DNA from: an uncultured Paraprevotella sp.
GTDB taxonomy: Bacteria; Bacteroidota; Bacteroidia; Bacteroidales; Bacteroidaceae
Reading direction: 5' to 3'
Length of the DNA stretch: 64,000 nt
Assembly: GCA_944320775.1 (NCBI GenBank)
Contig: CALUIV010000015.1
Coordinates: 1-64,000 of the forward strand
The notes beneath the pieces were generated by a model. That model saw only the letters and a program-made list of their open reading frames with translations. It was not told the origin of the DNA and made no database searches. Within the stretch, counting starts at the first letter, position 1. Each line of letters opens with the position of its first letter. Positions 9,911 to 19,946 of this stretch are shown one piece after another. The translations under genes were made by a program, and so were the position numbers.

Positions 9911-12163
9911 ATGAAAAGAATCATTCGTCACTCGAAAAAACTCTGGCTGATAGGAAGTCTGATACTCATTGCCGGGCAGCAGGATTTATTCGCCAATGAA
10001 ATCAATATTATTCCGCGCCCATTACAAACGGAAATAAAATCTGGTGTGTTCCGGCTATCCGGAAAGACAACGATCGGATATAAGACACCTCAATTAAAAG
10101 AACAGGCTGAATATCTGCAAAAGATACTGAGCCGTTCAACTGGTTTTGATATCCGGATACGGGAAGGATTCCGGAATGCAGATATTTGCTTGGATACAGA
10201 TAGCACTATCTGGCAAAAGCTCACATCACCGATTTCGGCCAGCCTGCGTAGAGAAAGCTATCAGTTGCAAGCCAGTTCAAAAAAGATCCAAATTACCGGA
10301 GGTTCGGAAGCCGGAGTTTTTTATGGTATACAAAGTCTGCTGCAACTCTTTCCGGCAAACATCTATAACGAACGTCGTCAAGAAAACACTGTATGGGAAA
10401 TTCCGGCCATAGAAATCAACGATGCGCCACAACGGCCATGGCGTGGCATGATGCTCGACGTAGCCCGTTATTTCTACGACAAAGAATTCGTGAAGAAATA
10501 CATCGACATGATGGCTATGTATAAACTGAACAAATTGCAATTCCACATGATCGATGATTCCGGATGGCGTCTGGAAATCAAAAAATATCCGAAACTCACT
10601 GAAATCGGTGCCTGGGCCGGGCCGGATCATCGCCGCCTTGGTGGTTATTATACGCAAGAGGACATTCGTGAAATTATTGAATACGGACGATTGCGTAATG
10701 TGGAAATTATCCCGGAAATCGAATTTCCGGCACACATGCTTTCCGCAATTGTCGCCTATCCCTGGCTGAGTTGTACCGGGGAACAGCATGAAGTTCCCGA
10801 ACAGCATTTTATCAGCCGAGATCTGCTTTGTGTCGGTAAGGAAAGCTCTTATCAGTTCTTACGGGATATTCTGGAAGAAACCGTCAATCTGTTTCCTTCG
10901 GCCTATATCAATATCGGTGGCGACGAAGCAGTCTATACTCGCTGGAAAGAGTGCCCCGACTGCCAAAAGGTAATGCGCAGAGAGGGTATTGAGAAAGTCC
11001 AGGACTTACAGGGTTATCTGACAAATGTGGTTGCCGGAATGATGCAGAAGAAGCAAAGGACAATCGTCGGATGGGAAGAAATCATCCAACGGGGTAAAAT
11101 CAATCATCCGGTCGTGGCTGTCATTTGGCATAACGTCGGTGATACCATTCAGGCAACCCGAACTGGACACAAGGCTATCCTGACCCCGGCAACCCACATG
11201 TATTTCGACTTTCCGGAAAGCCGGACACCCGGAGAAGTCAAAGCTGCGACCTGGATGCCACCGATCTCTGTAGAAAAATGCTATGGCATGGAAGTGAACG
11301 ACTATTCCGAAGCATCGACCGTATTGGGTGTGCAAGGTTGTTTCTGGAGCGATCAATTCATACACGGAACCGTACTGCAGGAAATAACTCCATTAAACGA
11401 AAACAGATCGGAAACTTATGCCGAATATCTGACCTTCCCTCGCCTGCTGGCTCTTTCCGAAGTAGCCTGGTCGCCCAAAGCTCTTCGCAATTATCAAGAT
11501 TTTGCCACACGCCTGACAACGCATTACCAACGTCTGGACAATAAAGAGTGTAATTACCGTGTACCGGAACCGGTTATCAAGAAAATGGAAGAAAAGTCGG
11601 AAGGAGGCATCGAATTTACCTTAGCACCAAGTGTAGCGGGAGCAGAAATCCGTTACACTACGGATGGCAGTTACCCGACAATCCATGCACCACGCTACAC
11701 GGGTCCGGTAACCGTCGCTCAGAAAAGCGACTTTCACGCCATTACAGTAGTCAACCAACGCCACTATTCCCTACCTATTTACTTTGCACCGGATTATTCC
11801 GCATATAAGGAGTATGGTGAATTCACCACAGAATGGAAACCTCTTCAAGTCCAGACAAAACCAACAAAATGGCGTTTTGAATGTACTAGCAAGATCTCCG
11901 GAAACGGAACTTATAAGGTGCATTTCATCAGAACAAAAGGGACAAATGATTTCGCACTCGGACGTCTGGAACTATTCAAACGTGACGAAAAACTGGCCAG
12001 CATTGCACAACAGGCTACTGCCACTCCAAACAATCCTGTCGTCACTTATGAATTCCAGGTTGATGCGTTCGAAGCCGGCACACCATTCTATATTGATGTA
12101 GAAGCCTGCGGACAAAACGGAAACGATACATGGGGGCTGGTATTTGTCCAAAAACTGAATTGA
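9911..12163 (+). CDS. Secreted GH20 beta-N-acetylhexosaminidase
   Basis: It hydrolyses terminal beta-linked GlcNAc or GalNAc from glycans such as mucin or host glycoproteins. A signal peptide (about residues 10-28) is followed by the small GH20b domain starting IIPRPLQTEIKSG. The catalytic barrel has HMIDDSGWRLE near residue 213 and the catalytic pair Asp338-Glu339 in IGGDEA. A C-terminal beta-rich region starts near residue 560 with a chitobiase-type YTTDGSYPT segment. At 750 residues it is a normal multidomain member. It lies 17 bp after lpdA and may share its transcript, although the functions are unrelated. Confidence 0.9.
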   Translation: MKRIIRHSKKLWLIGSLILIAGQQDLFANEINIIPRPLQTEIKSGVFRLSGKTTIGYKTPQLKEQAEYLQKILSRSTGFDIRIREGFRNADICLDTDSTIWQKLTSPISASLRRESYQLQASSKKIQITGGSEAGVFYGIQSLLQLFPANIYNERRQENTVWEIPAIEINDAPQRPWRGMMLDVARYFYDKEFVKKYIDMMAMYKLNKLQFHMIDDSGWRLEIKKYPKLTEIGAWAGPDHRRLGGYYTQEDIREIIEYGRLRNVEIIPEIEFPAHMLSAIVAYPWLSCTGEQHEVPEQHFISRDLLCVGKESSYQFLRDILEETVNLFPSAYINIGGDEAVYTRWKECPDCQKVMRREGIEKVQDLQGYLTNVVAGMMQKKQRTIVGWEEIIQRGKINHPVVAVIWHNVGDTIQATRTGHKAILTPATHMYFDFPESRTPGEVKAATWMPPISVEKCYGMEVNDYSEASTVLGVQGCFWSDQFIHGTVLQEITPLNENRSETYAEYLTFPRLLALSEVAWSPKALRNYQDFATRLTTHYQRLDNKECNYRVPEPVIKKMEEKSEGGIEFTLAPSVAGAEIRYTTDGSYPTIHAPRYTGPVTVAQKSDFHAITVVNQRHYSLPIYFAPDYSAYKEYGEFTTEWKPLQVQTKPTKWRFECTSKISGNGTYKVHFIRTKGTNDFALGRLELFKRDEKLASIAQQATATPNNPVVTYEFQVDAFEAGTPFYIDVEACGQNGNDTWGLVFVQKLN

Positions 12164-12190
12164 CCCTGTAGGAAGAAAATGACTAACACA

Positions 12191-12236
12191 TAAAAAATAA
12201 AAGAACCGCATCAAATACGGTTCTTTTATTTTTATA
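12191..12236. terminator. Bidirectional terminator between convergent genes
   Basis: AAAAGAACCG and CGGTTCTTTT form a stem flanked by an A-run on one side and a T-run on the other. It can therefore end both the plus-strand hexosaminidase transcript and the minus-strand luxS transcript. It overlaps the luxS stop codon. Confidence 0.85.
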
Positions 12237-12717
12237 CAGATGCCGGATAATTCAGATTGGCTTCTGTGATCCGTTCCAATACTTCATGAAGGTATTTGGC
12301 TGCTTCATAACGGGCCATAGGCAAATCCTGAAGCAGATAATTACCACAGTCTTTCGGCGTGGCTCCAGGCACCTCCCCTTCATAGGAAGCAATGAAAGCA
12401 AATGTTTCCTTCATCAGTTCAAGAATATCACCAGAGTTCAAATCGCCCTTAAGCAACAGATAATTGCCCGTGAGACATCCCATTGGTCCCCAATAAACAA
12501 TTCGTTCGCCCCAGACAGAGTGGTTACGCAGGTAAGTTGCGGCCAAATGCTCTATAGTATGCAATGCACCTTGTCCTAACGCGGGTTCGCGATTGGGCTC
12601 TTTCATGCGGATGTCGAATGTCGTAACAACTTCCCCTCCTACTTCATCCTTACGGGAAACATATATTCCACGTAATAAATGGAGGTGATCAATAGTGAAA
12701 CTCGGAATTTTTTTCAT
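12232..12717 (-). CDS. luxS: S-ribosylhomocysteine lyase
   Basis: It splits S-ribosylhomocysteine into homocysteine and DPD, the precursor of autoinducer-2. The metal site HTIEH near residue 56 and the later Cys in PKDCGNYL near residue 123 are present, and GCLTG near residue 80 is typical. At 161 residues it is full length. It lies 37 bp downstream of mtnN, which makes its substrate from S-adenosylhomocysteine, so the two form a methyl-cycle recycling unit. Confidence 0.95.
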   Translation of the reverse strand: MKKIPSFTIDHLHLLRGIYVSRKDEVGGEVVTTFDIRMKEPNREPALGQGALHTIEHLAATYLRNHSVWGERIVYWGPMGCLTGNYLLLKGDLNSGDILELMKETFAFIASYEGEVPGATPKDCGNYLLQDLPMARYEAAKYLHEVLERITEANLNYPASV

Positions 12718-12754
12718 CTTTATCTTCTATAGATTATATATTACTGTCCTTAAA

Positions 12755-13480
12755 TCAAATCTTCTCAGGCAGAGAATTTAAGAAAAGTTCCGTAATGCGA
12801 AACGAACGATCTGCCATTTCTCCCCAAAAATTTTCATATTGCTGAATATGACTGTCCACACCCGGAGTGTCACTGATAATACGGAAACTTAAAAAAGGTA
12901 TCTCATAAAGATAGCATACTTGAGCTATAGCTGCTGATTCCATGTCTACAGCCAATCCTTCGGAAAAACGCTCTTTAATAGCATCCAGATCTACACGGTC
13001 TGTAATAAACTGATCGCCGGTACAAATCAAACCATCATGAATCTTCATACCTGCTGGTATCTGAGAAGCAATAGAATCACTCTGAGTCAAATTCAATGCA
13101 CAGGACAACAACACATCATTGCCGGAAAAACGAGGCGGCATACCCTGAATCTGACCATATTCATTACCCATTCCGCACCAGACATCATGATAGACTATCT
13201 GCCGGCTAACAACAACATCCATAACACCAACACGAGTGTCTATTCCTCCTGCCACGCCAGTACTGATCAGACAATCCGGATGGAAAGTCCGAATCAGTTC
13301 CATGGCTCCTGCTGCAGCATTGACTTTACCAATCCCACATTGAAGCAATATAATTGTATTGTTTCCTGCCTTTCCTTCTATATATTGAAAAGGACCGGAC
13401 TGACATTTCTGCTGTCCGGTTAATTGCTTGGCCAATTGTTCGTATTCCGAACTCATGGCGGTCATTATTCCTATTTTCAT
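12755..13480 (-). CDS. mtnN: 5'-methylthioadenosine / S-adenosylhomocysteine nucleosidase
   Basis: It removes adenine from SAH and MTA, yielding the LuxS substrate. The N-terminus MKIGIMTAMSSEYEQL, the glycine-rich ISTGVAGGID near residue 91 and VDMESAAIAQV near residue 178 are hallmark motifs of the family; the Glu of the last binds the ribose and the later Asp (ISD) acts on adenine. 241 residues, complete. It lies between a lipoprotein gene (31-bp gap) and luxS (37-bp gap) in an apparent operon. Confidence 0.93.
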   Translation of the reverse strand: MKIGIMTAMSSEYEQLAKQLTGQQKCQSGPFQYIEGKAGNNTIILLQCGIGKVNAAAGAMELIRTFHPDCLISTGVAGGIDTRVGVMDVVVSRQIVYHDVWCGMGNEYGQIQGMPPRFSGNDVLLSCALNLTQSDSIASQIPAGMKIHDGLICTGDQFITDRVDLDAIKERFSEGLAVDMESAAIAQVCYLYEIPFLSFRIISDTPGVDSHIQQYENFWGEMADRSFRITELFLNSLPEKI

Positions 13481-13511
13481 AATCTTAAATCATTTCAATC
13501 TGTCACCTAAT

Positions 13512-14117
13512 TCACTTCTCCATCTTCACTTGTCTGATACGAGCCGGATCACGACTGACAACACGATGACTCTCCGGCAAAGAAACTGATACGTCTAAAG
13601 TATCATGAGGCATCTTTGTATAATAATACGGATAATCATAACCATAATCGTACCAATAACGATCATAATCTGCCAATTCGAAATAATAGCCATCAATATA
13701 TCCATTGAAATAATCAACAGACACACGGCTTCGAGTAATCGTGCAATCCATTGCAGGATCATCATAATAAAGATAAATCACTCCATTACGTATCATCCAC
13801 TCGAAACGCTGTGAATAAATCATCGTACCAGTTCTTCCATAATAATCCTGTTCTGTGCCCCATCCGGACAAATAATTTACGTCGTCCGCCACAAAACTCA
13901 AAACACTACCGCGAACCGGCTGCCCATCGATCAAAACTCCTAGATCGCCAAACCATCTGCGAGAAATCATATAGCCCAATCTCGTATCCTCATTACGGTC
14001 ATAAGAATCACCCCAGTAGAAATCGTATGGATTACAGGACGAAAAAAAGAAACATACGAGCAAAACTAATGCTGGCCATGAATATTTAGAAACAGTATGT
14101 GAATGTTGCATAATCAT
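13512..14117 (-). CDS. Tyrosine-rich lipoprotein of unknown function
   Basis: The 201-residue product has a hydrophobic N-terminus ending in the lipobox-like FFSSCNP, so it is probably a lipoprotein. The mature part is rich in Tyr and Asp (for example DYDRYWYDYGYDYPYYY). Short aromatic repeats suggest a small beta-rich domain, but I do not recognise a functional family. It is the first gene of the mtnN-luxS operon and has a well-formed Bacteroidales promoter 32 bp upstream of its start. A link to the methyl cycle is only positional. Confidence 0.7.
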   Translation of the reverse strand: MIMQHSHTVSKYSWPALVLLVCFFFSSCNPYDFYWGDSYDRNEDTRLGYMISRRWFGDLGVLIDGQPVRGSVLSFVADDVNYLSGWGTEQDYYGRTGTMIYSQRFEWMIRNGVIYLYYDDPAMDCTITRSRVSVDYFNGYIDGYYFELADYDRYWYDYGYDYPYYYTKMPHDTLDVSVSLPESHRVVSRDPARIRQVKMEK

Positions 14118-14148
14118 ATTTTTATTCCGTTAGATCAAACTTAATGGA

Positions 14149-14180
14149 CAAAGATACGTATCAGGTGGAAAAGATGCAAA
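14149..14180 (-). promoter_or_regulatory. Bacteroidales promoter of the lipoprotein-mtnN-luxS operon
   Basis: Read on the minus strand, TTTG (14177-14180) is followed after exactly 20 bases by TATCTTTG (14149-14156). This fits the -33 TTTG / -7 TAnnTTTG consensus of the main Bacteroidetes sigma factor. The start codon lies 32 bp downstream. Confidence 0.8.
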
Positions 14181-14191
14181 GGAAAAATCCT

Positions 14192-14232
14192 AATAGTAAA
14201 GGGTAATCCTCCTTTTATAAAAAGAATTACCC
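14192..14232 (-). terminator. Probable pyrD terminator
   Basis: GGGTAATCCT (14201-14210) pairs with AGAATTACCC (14223-14232) with one mismatch. On the minus strand a short T-rich stretch (TTTACTATT) follows. It lies 28 bp after the pyrD stop. Only moderately strong. Confidence 0.5.
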
Positions 14233-14259
14233 TAAAATAAGATCAAGTCTAAACAAATT

Positions 14260-15171
14260 TTAATCTTCCAATGCACCGATGATTTCGGATACGCTTTTGC
14301 AACCGTGTCGTTCCAAATAATCGTTGATTCCTTGAGCTACTTTCACCGTCACTGTCGGATCGATAAAGTTTGCTGTTCCAATCTGTATGGCACTCGCTCC
14401 GGCAAGAAGAAACTCAATGGCATCATCCGCATTCATAATACCTCCCAGGCCAATAACAGGAACCTGAACAGCTTTTGCAACCTGCCATACCATACGTAAT
14501 GCAACAGGTTTGACTGCAGGTCCACTCAAACCACCGGTAGCGATAGAAAGTATAGGACGACGTTTCTCGATATCAATAGCCATTCCCATCAAGGTATTGA
14601 TCAGACTCAAAGCATCAGCTCCTGCATCCACAACACTACGGGCAATGTCTACAACACTGGTTACATTAGGAGACAACTTAACAATTAATGTTTTCTTATA
14701 AGCCTCACGTACGGCTTTAACTACGCTGTAAGCTCCTTCAGGTGTCACACCAAAAGCCATTCCTCCCTGCTTCACATTAGGACAGGAAATGTTCAATTCA
14801 ATGGCAGGAATCCGTTCTAATTCATTGATACGCGCTGCACATTCTGCATAATCCTCCGGACAAGAACCTGAAACATTAACAATCATGTTGGTCTGAATAT
14901 CCTTAATCTGAGGATAAATGTTCTCGCAAAAATAATCTACACCTTTATTTTGCAAACCAACACAATTCAACATGCCGGATGCAGTTTCAACCATTCGTGG
15001 ATATGGATTTCCTTCACGTGGCTTCAATGTAGTTCCTTTTACAATGATACCACCTATATCTTCCAAATTTATAAAATCGGCATATTCCAAACCGTATCCA
15101 AATGTTCCAGAAGCTGTCATTACGGGATTCTTCATCTGCATCCCTGCTATATTAACACTTAAATCTGCCAT
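14260..15171 (-). CDS. pyrD: Dihydroorotate dehydrogenase B, catalytic subunit
   Basis: This FMN enzyme oxidises dihydroorotate to orotate in pyrimidine synthesis. The N-terminal [15 protein letters not shown], the catalytic-cysteine segment [13 protein letters not shown] near residue 127 (Cys base as in class 1B) and VIGLGGI near residue 238 are characteristic. 303 residues. It overlaps the upstream pyrK by 13 bp, which matches the heterotetrameric PyrD/PyrK class 1B enzyme. Confidence 0.94.
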   Translation of the reverse strand: MADLSVNIAGMQMKNPVMTASGTFGYGLEYADFINLEDIGGIIVKGTTLKPREGNPYPRMVETASGMLNCVGLQNKGVDYFCENIYPQIKDIQTNMIVNVSGSCPEDYAECAARINELERIPAIELNISCPNVKQGGMAFGVTPEGAYSVVKAVREAYKKTLIVKLSPNVTSVVDIARSVVDAGADALSLINTLMGMAIDIEKRRPILSIATGGLSGPAVKPVALRMVWQVAKAVQVPVIGLGGIMNADDAIEFLLAGASAIQIGTANFIDPTVTVKVAQGINDYLERHGCKSVSEIIGALED

Positions 15172-15935
15172 AATAATCTATCAATATTAAATACCGGACC
15201 TTCCTTACATACACACACATGACCTTCTTTGGTGTTTTCTACACAACAAAGACAAGCTCCAACACCACAAGCCATCGTATTTTCCAAAGAAACCTCACAC
15301 GTAATCCCTGAATTACGTGCAAATTTGGCTACAGCCATCATCATGGGCTTTGGACCACAAGTAGCAATTCGATCAAACTTCTGTTGAGTCAATATGCTGT
15401 GCTGAGTAACAAATCCCTGTTCTCCGGCAGAACCATCTTCTGTAGTAAGATAAACATCGCCCAGCTCTTGGAATAAATCGATTTCAAGCAAATCTTTGGC
15501 AGAACGTGCTCCCAAAAGAAAAGTTGGTTTAATTCCAGCATCAACTAAAGTTTTACCTAAATAAAGCATCGGTGCAGTACCAACACCACCACCAACCAAC
15601 AGAACACGCTCAGATTTTACCTCAGGTACAGTAAAACTATTCCCTAAAGGCATAACAACGTTTAACCGGTCTCCAGGTTTTAATTCAGCCAATTTACGCG
15701 TACCATCACCAACCATCTGTATCAAGAACCAAACCTCATTTCGTTCACGATCGATATAATTAATAGAAATAGGTCTACGCAAAAAAGTAGAAGGAGAACC
15801 ATCTACTTTCAATTCTGCAAACTGACCTGGCAACATTTCAGGCAAAGGATTCTCGTGTGTTAACTTAAGCAGTACATAACGTTCATGCGGACGCGTAGTA
15901 CTAGTTACCTTCAAATCCAAAACATACTTTTTCAT
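15159..15935 (-). CDS. pyrK: Dihydroorotate dehydrogenase B, electron transfer subunit
   Basis: This FAD and [2Fe-2S] subunit passes electrons from PyrD to NAD+. It has a ferredoxin-reductase-like FAD domain ([11 protein letters not shown] near residue 53), an NAD segment ([10 protein letters not shown] near residue 112) and the cysteine cluster [12 protein letters not shown] plus a later HVCVC near the C-terminus. ATG 15935 ([10 protein letters not shown]) gives the usual start; an upstream in-frame ATG at 15971 would add 12 unlikely residues. A -7-like box TATCTTTG lies on the minus strand at 16011-16018, without a matching -33. Confidence 0.92.
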   Translation of the reverse strand: MKKYVLDLKVTSTTRPHERYVLLKLTHENPLPEMLPGQFAELKVDGSPSTFLRRPISINYIDRERNEVWFLIQMVGDGTRKLAELKPGDRLNVVMPLGNSFTVPEVKSERVLLVGGGVGTAPMLYLGKTLVDAGIKPTFLLGARSAKDLLEIDLFQELGDVYLTTEDGSAGEQGFVTQHSILTQQKFDRIATCGPKPMMMAVAKFARNSGITCEVSLENTMACGVGACLCCVENTKEGHVCVCKEGPVFNIDRLLWQI

Positions 15936-16144
15936 CTTTATCTCGGGATTAAAAATTGATTCAAAATTCAATTACCATAACGTAGAATATAACCATTCCA
16001 ATCTTAAATGCAAAGATAAAAAAAGTTGCTGACAATCTACATAAGTTTGAATGAAGATATCAAAAACAATTCATTCTTTGCCCATAAAACTATTCGAGAT
16101 TTTATTAAGGATTAAAAGATAATATTTAATCAATTCGTAAATAA

Positions 16145-16672
16145 TTATTTCGAAAAAACCTCATAAGTACCATCATCAAAAAATATTCTGATCTCAGTAA
16201 TCTTTCTTTGTGGTTTGTCAATATATTTAATTGTCTCTCGGATAATCTGAGAACCAGAATTCACCTCTGCAGCAATAGAATTTGTTCGACACGATGCGTG
16301 ATCTTCAATACGATCTTGCGATAAATTTATCTCCCCGGAATTAGCGAGCCTTTCCTTATTATATATAGAGTCATCAGAAGAACCACCTGTTGTCTCATCC
16401 AAAATCCCAGAAGAAGAGGAAACATTCTTTTGTGTAGGTAAACTAGGAGAATGGAGTTGTGGATCACAATACATTTCCCCTTCACCAAACATCAACCAGT
16501 TAACATTTATATTAGGAAAGCAACGATGAATGGCCTGGACATGGTTATTTGTAGGATTCGTTCTTCCATTAAAAATACTTGACAAAGAAGCCGGGGATAA
16601 ATCTAACGTCTGTGCAAACTCCTGTTGCGTCATATTCTCGGTCTTCATGATTTGCATAATACGATCTTTCAT
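16145..16672 (-). CDS. XRE-family helix-turn-helix DNA-binding protein
   Basis: The N-terminal 65 residues form a lambda-repressor-like helix-turn-helix (MTQQEFAQTLDLSPASLSSI, then NGRTNPTNNHV). A low-complexity Ser-rich linker follows, and then a short C-terminal segment ending FFDDGTYEVFSK. The 175-residue product is probably a transcriptional regulator; its target is unknown. It is flanked by a long AT-rich region upstream, which could hold its operator. No partner toxin-like gene lies next to it. Confidence 0.75.
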   Translation of the reverse strand: MKDRIMQIMKTENMTQQEFAQTLDLSPASLSSIFNGRTNPTNNHVQAIHRCFPNINVNWLMFGEGEMYCDPQLHSPSLPTQKNVSSSSGILDETTGGSSDDSIYNKERLANSGEINLSQDRIEDHASCRTNSIAAEVNSGSQIIRETIKYIDKPQRKITEIRIFFDDGTYEVFSK

Positions 16673-17434
16673 AATCTTTTATTATCATCAATAAAAACAA
16701 GTCAAATTAGACTTCATATTTTGATATACAAAAGTAAATAAAGCGTTTTACTTATACAAATATACAGGATTAAAAAACATAAATACAAAGAGAGATACAC
16801 AAATATAAATAATTTATACATGCAAACAGGACGAATCAATATTTTACATATGTATTAACAGAGTGATATTATATAAGAAGAAATTATCTAAGTATCACAT
16901 CAATAAAAATAGATAATAAACTGGTTTATATTATATTATCATATATCCATATATTATCTATACATATATCCTAGTATTCTTCTTAAATATAATCATTTTA
17001 TTTTAATTTCATATCTAATACACTTATATAAACAACTGGTTTTATGCATTTTATCAACACATTCTTGATTTTTATAACTATTAATTCAAATATTCCATAG
17101 CTACGAATACAGAAATATAAATTATATATATAGAAAGCTAAATATAACTTTTATCTTGATTATAATATATATATATAAATCATAATATTTAGATATGTAT
17201 AGTTTACAAATAAGAATATAGAAATATAAACATTAAACAATATTAAATATAAACTGATTATCTCCAAGATGTTCTTTTTTTGACGATACTTCAAAATTCA
17301 TGAATAAGGGCCAAGAAATGCGTAAATTCGCAAATCTCAGCCCTTAATTTTAGATTTAACTTGCTTAATACAAGCAAAATAAATGATATTTTCTTGCTTT
17401 AAAAAATGAATCAAATAGAATTAAAAATATAGTT
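16673..17434. other. Very AT-rich gene-free region
   Basis: About 760 bp with long runs of TATA-like sequence and no plausible gene on either strand. Near its holA end (about 17303-17346), AAGGGC and GCCCTT frame a weak hairpin containing TGCG/CGCA. This may be a holA terminator or chance. The composition suggests a regulatory or nucleoid-bound spacer. Confidence 0.5.
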
Positions 17435-18469
17435 TTAGTGTAGAATATAATAGATTAACCCCCTCAAAAGTTCACCATTTGAGGTATTTGAACACTCAAT
17501 TCCCTTTGATTTTGCATCGGTTTTACGTAGTTCACCAATTATCTGCATCACTTTTACTCCAGAATAATTTTTCATAGCAGGAATAATATTCCGAACTACC
17601 TGCCATTTCGGAAGGCCTGTCCAAACAGATATACCTTCTTCATTCTTTTGTGGAGCGTAATATGCCAACATTAAGTTGCTGAAAAAATTAAACAAGACAG
17701 ACAATGTCACTTGGAGCGAAAAAGATTTTGGATTGTTGTTGAAATATTTCACAATAACAAATGCTTTATATGAATTCTTTTCCACCAAGGCATTTAGCAA
17801 CTCAAAATTGTTAAAATCTTTACTTATACCTATTTGTTCTTCAATCAAGCTGGCACTAACCCTTCCTTGGTTATTCTGACACGCTAAAGCGAGTTTATCC
17901 AATTCGCTTGCCAACCGATTCAGATCACTTCCTACATGATCGCATAATAACTGTATGGCATTAGGTTCTATACCTATCCCCTTTCGTCTTAAATAAGAAG
18001 AAACAAAGCCTGGAAGCTGACTATCATAAAGTCGCTTAGATTCGAAAAGTATACCTTTTTTTTGTATCACCTCAGCCAACTTCTTACGTCTGTCCAATAC
18101 ACCATGTTTATGACATAAGATTAGAACCGTCGTCGATTGCGGTTGTTCCAAATAAAAAGCCAATGCATCTTTATTGTCGAGCCCCTGTGCCTCACGCACG
18201 ACAACCACTTGTCTATCCGCCATCATCGGATAACGTTTTGCAGTATTGATCACTGTCGCAACATCTGTATCGGGGCCATAAAATACGGTCAGATTAAAGT
18301 CACGTTCCTCCTCTTTCAATGCATTCGTTACAATGTAATCACAAACCCGATCGATATAATACGATTCCTCCCCCATAAGATAATATATGGGCTTAAATTG
18401 ACCGGCTCTTACTTGACGAACGATTTCCTCGTATGAAATAACACTCCCTTCCGATTTTACTGTTGCCAT
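17435..18469 (-). CDS. holA: DNA polymerase III delta subunit
   Basis: The clamp-loader delta subunit opens the sliding clamp during replication. The N-terminus has the family pattern PIYYLMGEESYYIDRV, followed by the AAA+-like segment and the C-terminal collar domain (near ELLNALVEKNSY), over about 340 residues. I chose ATG 18469 (MATVKSEG) because the longer forms (18484, 18556) add a hydrophobic stretch foreign to the family, and the longest overlaps the end of amn. Divergence is normal for this protein. It lies just downstream of amn on the same strand. Confidence 0.88.
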   Translation of the reverse strand: MATVKSEGSVISYEEIVRQVRAGQFKPIYYLMGEESYYIDRVCDYIVTNALKEEERDFNLTVFYGPDTDVATVINTAKRYPMMADRQVVVVREAQGLDNKDALAFYLEQPQSTTVLILCHKHGVLDRRKKLAEVIQKKGILFESKRLYDSQLPGFVSSYLRRKGIGIEPNAIQLLCDHVGSDLNRLASELDKLALACQNNQGRVSASLIEEQIGISKDFNNFELLNALVEKNSYKAFVIVKYFNNNPKSFSLQVTLSVLFNFFSNLMLAYYAPQKNEEGISVWTGLPKWQVVRNIIPAMKNYSGVKVMQIIGELRKTDAKSKGIECSNTSNGELLRGLIYYILH

Positions 18470-18549
18470 CTGTTTTACCACCATGATAAAAATACCTAGT
18501 TTTAATACTTTGTTTTTGATATATGTATTCAAACAATTACTTGTTTGTC

Positions 18550-19326
18550 CTACCAATCAAACTTCAAATGTTTTACTGTTGTACGTTTGTCCTTAATCAG
18601 TTCCAGAGCCAATATACCAATCTCAACATGTTCCCTTGCAAACTTATGAGTTACTGTACGATCACTCTCACTTGTCTTCACACCATCTGGAGTCATTGGA
18701 TTATCTGAAACCAACAATAAAGCTCCTGTCGGAATATGATTTGCAAAACCACATGTGAAAAGAGTTGCAGTTTCCATATCTACAGCCATGGCTCTTGTTG
18801 TCAACAAATAGCTTTTAAAAGCATCATCATGCTCCCAAATGCGACGGTTTGTTGTATAAACCGTACCAGTCCAATAATCACGTCCTGAATTACGCACTGC
18901 TGTTGAAACGGCACGCTGAAGCATAAAAGCAGGTAAAGCAGGCACCTCAGGCGGATAATAATCATTAGATGTACCTTCACCACGAATTCCAGCCAAAGGC
19001 AATATCAAATCACCCAATTCTGTTTTAGAAGAAATACCACCACATTTGCCAAGAAACAAGCAAGCCTTAGGTTTTATTGCACTTAACAAATCCATAATAA
19101 TTGCAGCATTTGGACTCCCCATACCAAAATTAATTATTGATATATCTCCTGCTGTAGCTACTCGCATATTTGCAGAAAATCCTGGTAATGGAATTTCGAA
19201 TAACTCACAAAAGAGGTCAACGTAATTATTAAAATTCGTCAGCAAAATATATTTTCCAAAGCTTTCCAAAGGACATTGAGTATATCTAGGAAGCCAATTT
19301 TCGACAATTTCACTTTTTGTTTTCAT
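18550..19326 (-). CDS. amn: AMP nucleosidase-type phosphorylase superfamily enzyme
   Basis: This member of the nucleoside phosphorylase superfamily has LFLGKCGGIS near residue 90, GIRGEGTSNDYYPPEVPALP near residue 115 and AVDMETATLFTCGF near residue 182. The ribose-binding Glu is in DMET and the later SDNPM carries the base-contacting Asp. In Bacteroidales, proteins of this 258-residue type are annotated AMP nucleosidase, splitting AMP into adenine and ribose 5-phosphate. A uridine-phosphorylase-like activity is a less likely alternative. It lies 55 bp from a divergent gene. Confidence 0.8.
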   Translation of the reverse strand: MKTKSEIVENWLPRYTQCPLESFGKYILLTNFNNYVDLFCELFEIPLPGFSANMRVATAGDISIINFGMGSPNAAIIMDLLSAIKPKACLFLGKCGGISSKTELGDLILPLAGIRGEGTSNDYYPPEVPALPAFMLQRAVSTAVRNSGRDYWTGTVYTTNRRIWEHDDAFKSYLLTTRAMAVDMETATLFTCGFANHIPTGALLLVSDNPMTPDGVKTSESDRTVTHKFAREHVEIGILALELIKDKRTTVKHLKFDW

Positions 19327-19381
19327 AAAATCACTAATTTTGCAGTTGATTTCAAACTATTCAATCATACAAAAATAGAAA

Positions 19382-19831
19382 ATGTTACCTTTAAACCTCC
19401 CAGATTGCCACTTAAAAATTGTTCAAAAGAACGGGAAACCTTTTGTATTTGATAAACTCAGGAAGCGCTATGTCTCGTTAACACCAGAAGAATGGGTACG
19501 ACAACATTTCGTGCATTTCCTCATCGACTACAAACAATATCCTGCAGCTTTGCTAGGCAACGAAATTTCTATCAAACTAAACAACACCTCCAAAAGATGT
19601 GATACCGTATTATACGACCAACATGGGTCTCCAAAAATGATTATTGAATATAAAGCTCCAGACATTATTATTACACAAAAAGTATTCGATCAAATTAGCC
19701 GATACAATATGGTTCTACATGTTGACTACCTAATTGTTTCCAACGGACGAGAACATTATTGTTGTAAAATGGACTACCTGAATTTGCGTTATCAGTTTCT
19801 TCAAGGAATCCCTGCATATTCAACACTTTAA
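19382..19831 (+). CDS. Type I restriction R-subunit N-terminal-like (HSDR_N) protein
   Basis: The 149-residue protein consists almost entirely of a PD-(D/E)XK nuclease-like fold. It has the acidic residue in RCDTVLYD near residue 80 and the E-x-K pair in IIEYKAP near residue 97. It is a stand-alone small protein, not a fragment of a restriction enzyme, because its ends are clean and similar single-domain genes sit beside amn/holA in other Bacteroidales as far as I recall. Its role is unknown, perhaps DNA repair. A -7-like TAATTTTG lies at 19335-19342, with TTTG at 19316 at a shorter than usual spacing. Confidence 0.8.
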   Translation: MLPLNLPDCHLKIVQKNGKPFVFDKLRKRYVSLTPEEWVRQHFVHFLIDYKQYPAALLGNEISIKLNNTSKRCDTVLYDQHGSPKMIIEYKAPDIIITQKVFDQISRYNMVLHVDYLIVSNGREHYCCKMDYLNLRYQFLQGIPAYSTL

Positions 19832-19946
19832 ACATGTTTCTTGCCATAAAAACAAAATAATCCAACCTAACAATCCTCTAAATAGATAATTCCATACGTT
19901 ATCAACATACAGCTCGTCACTAACCATTATAGATAAAGAGATTAAG

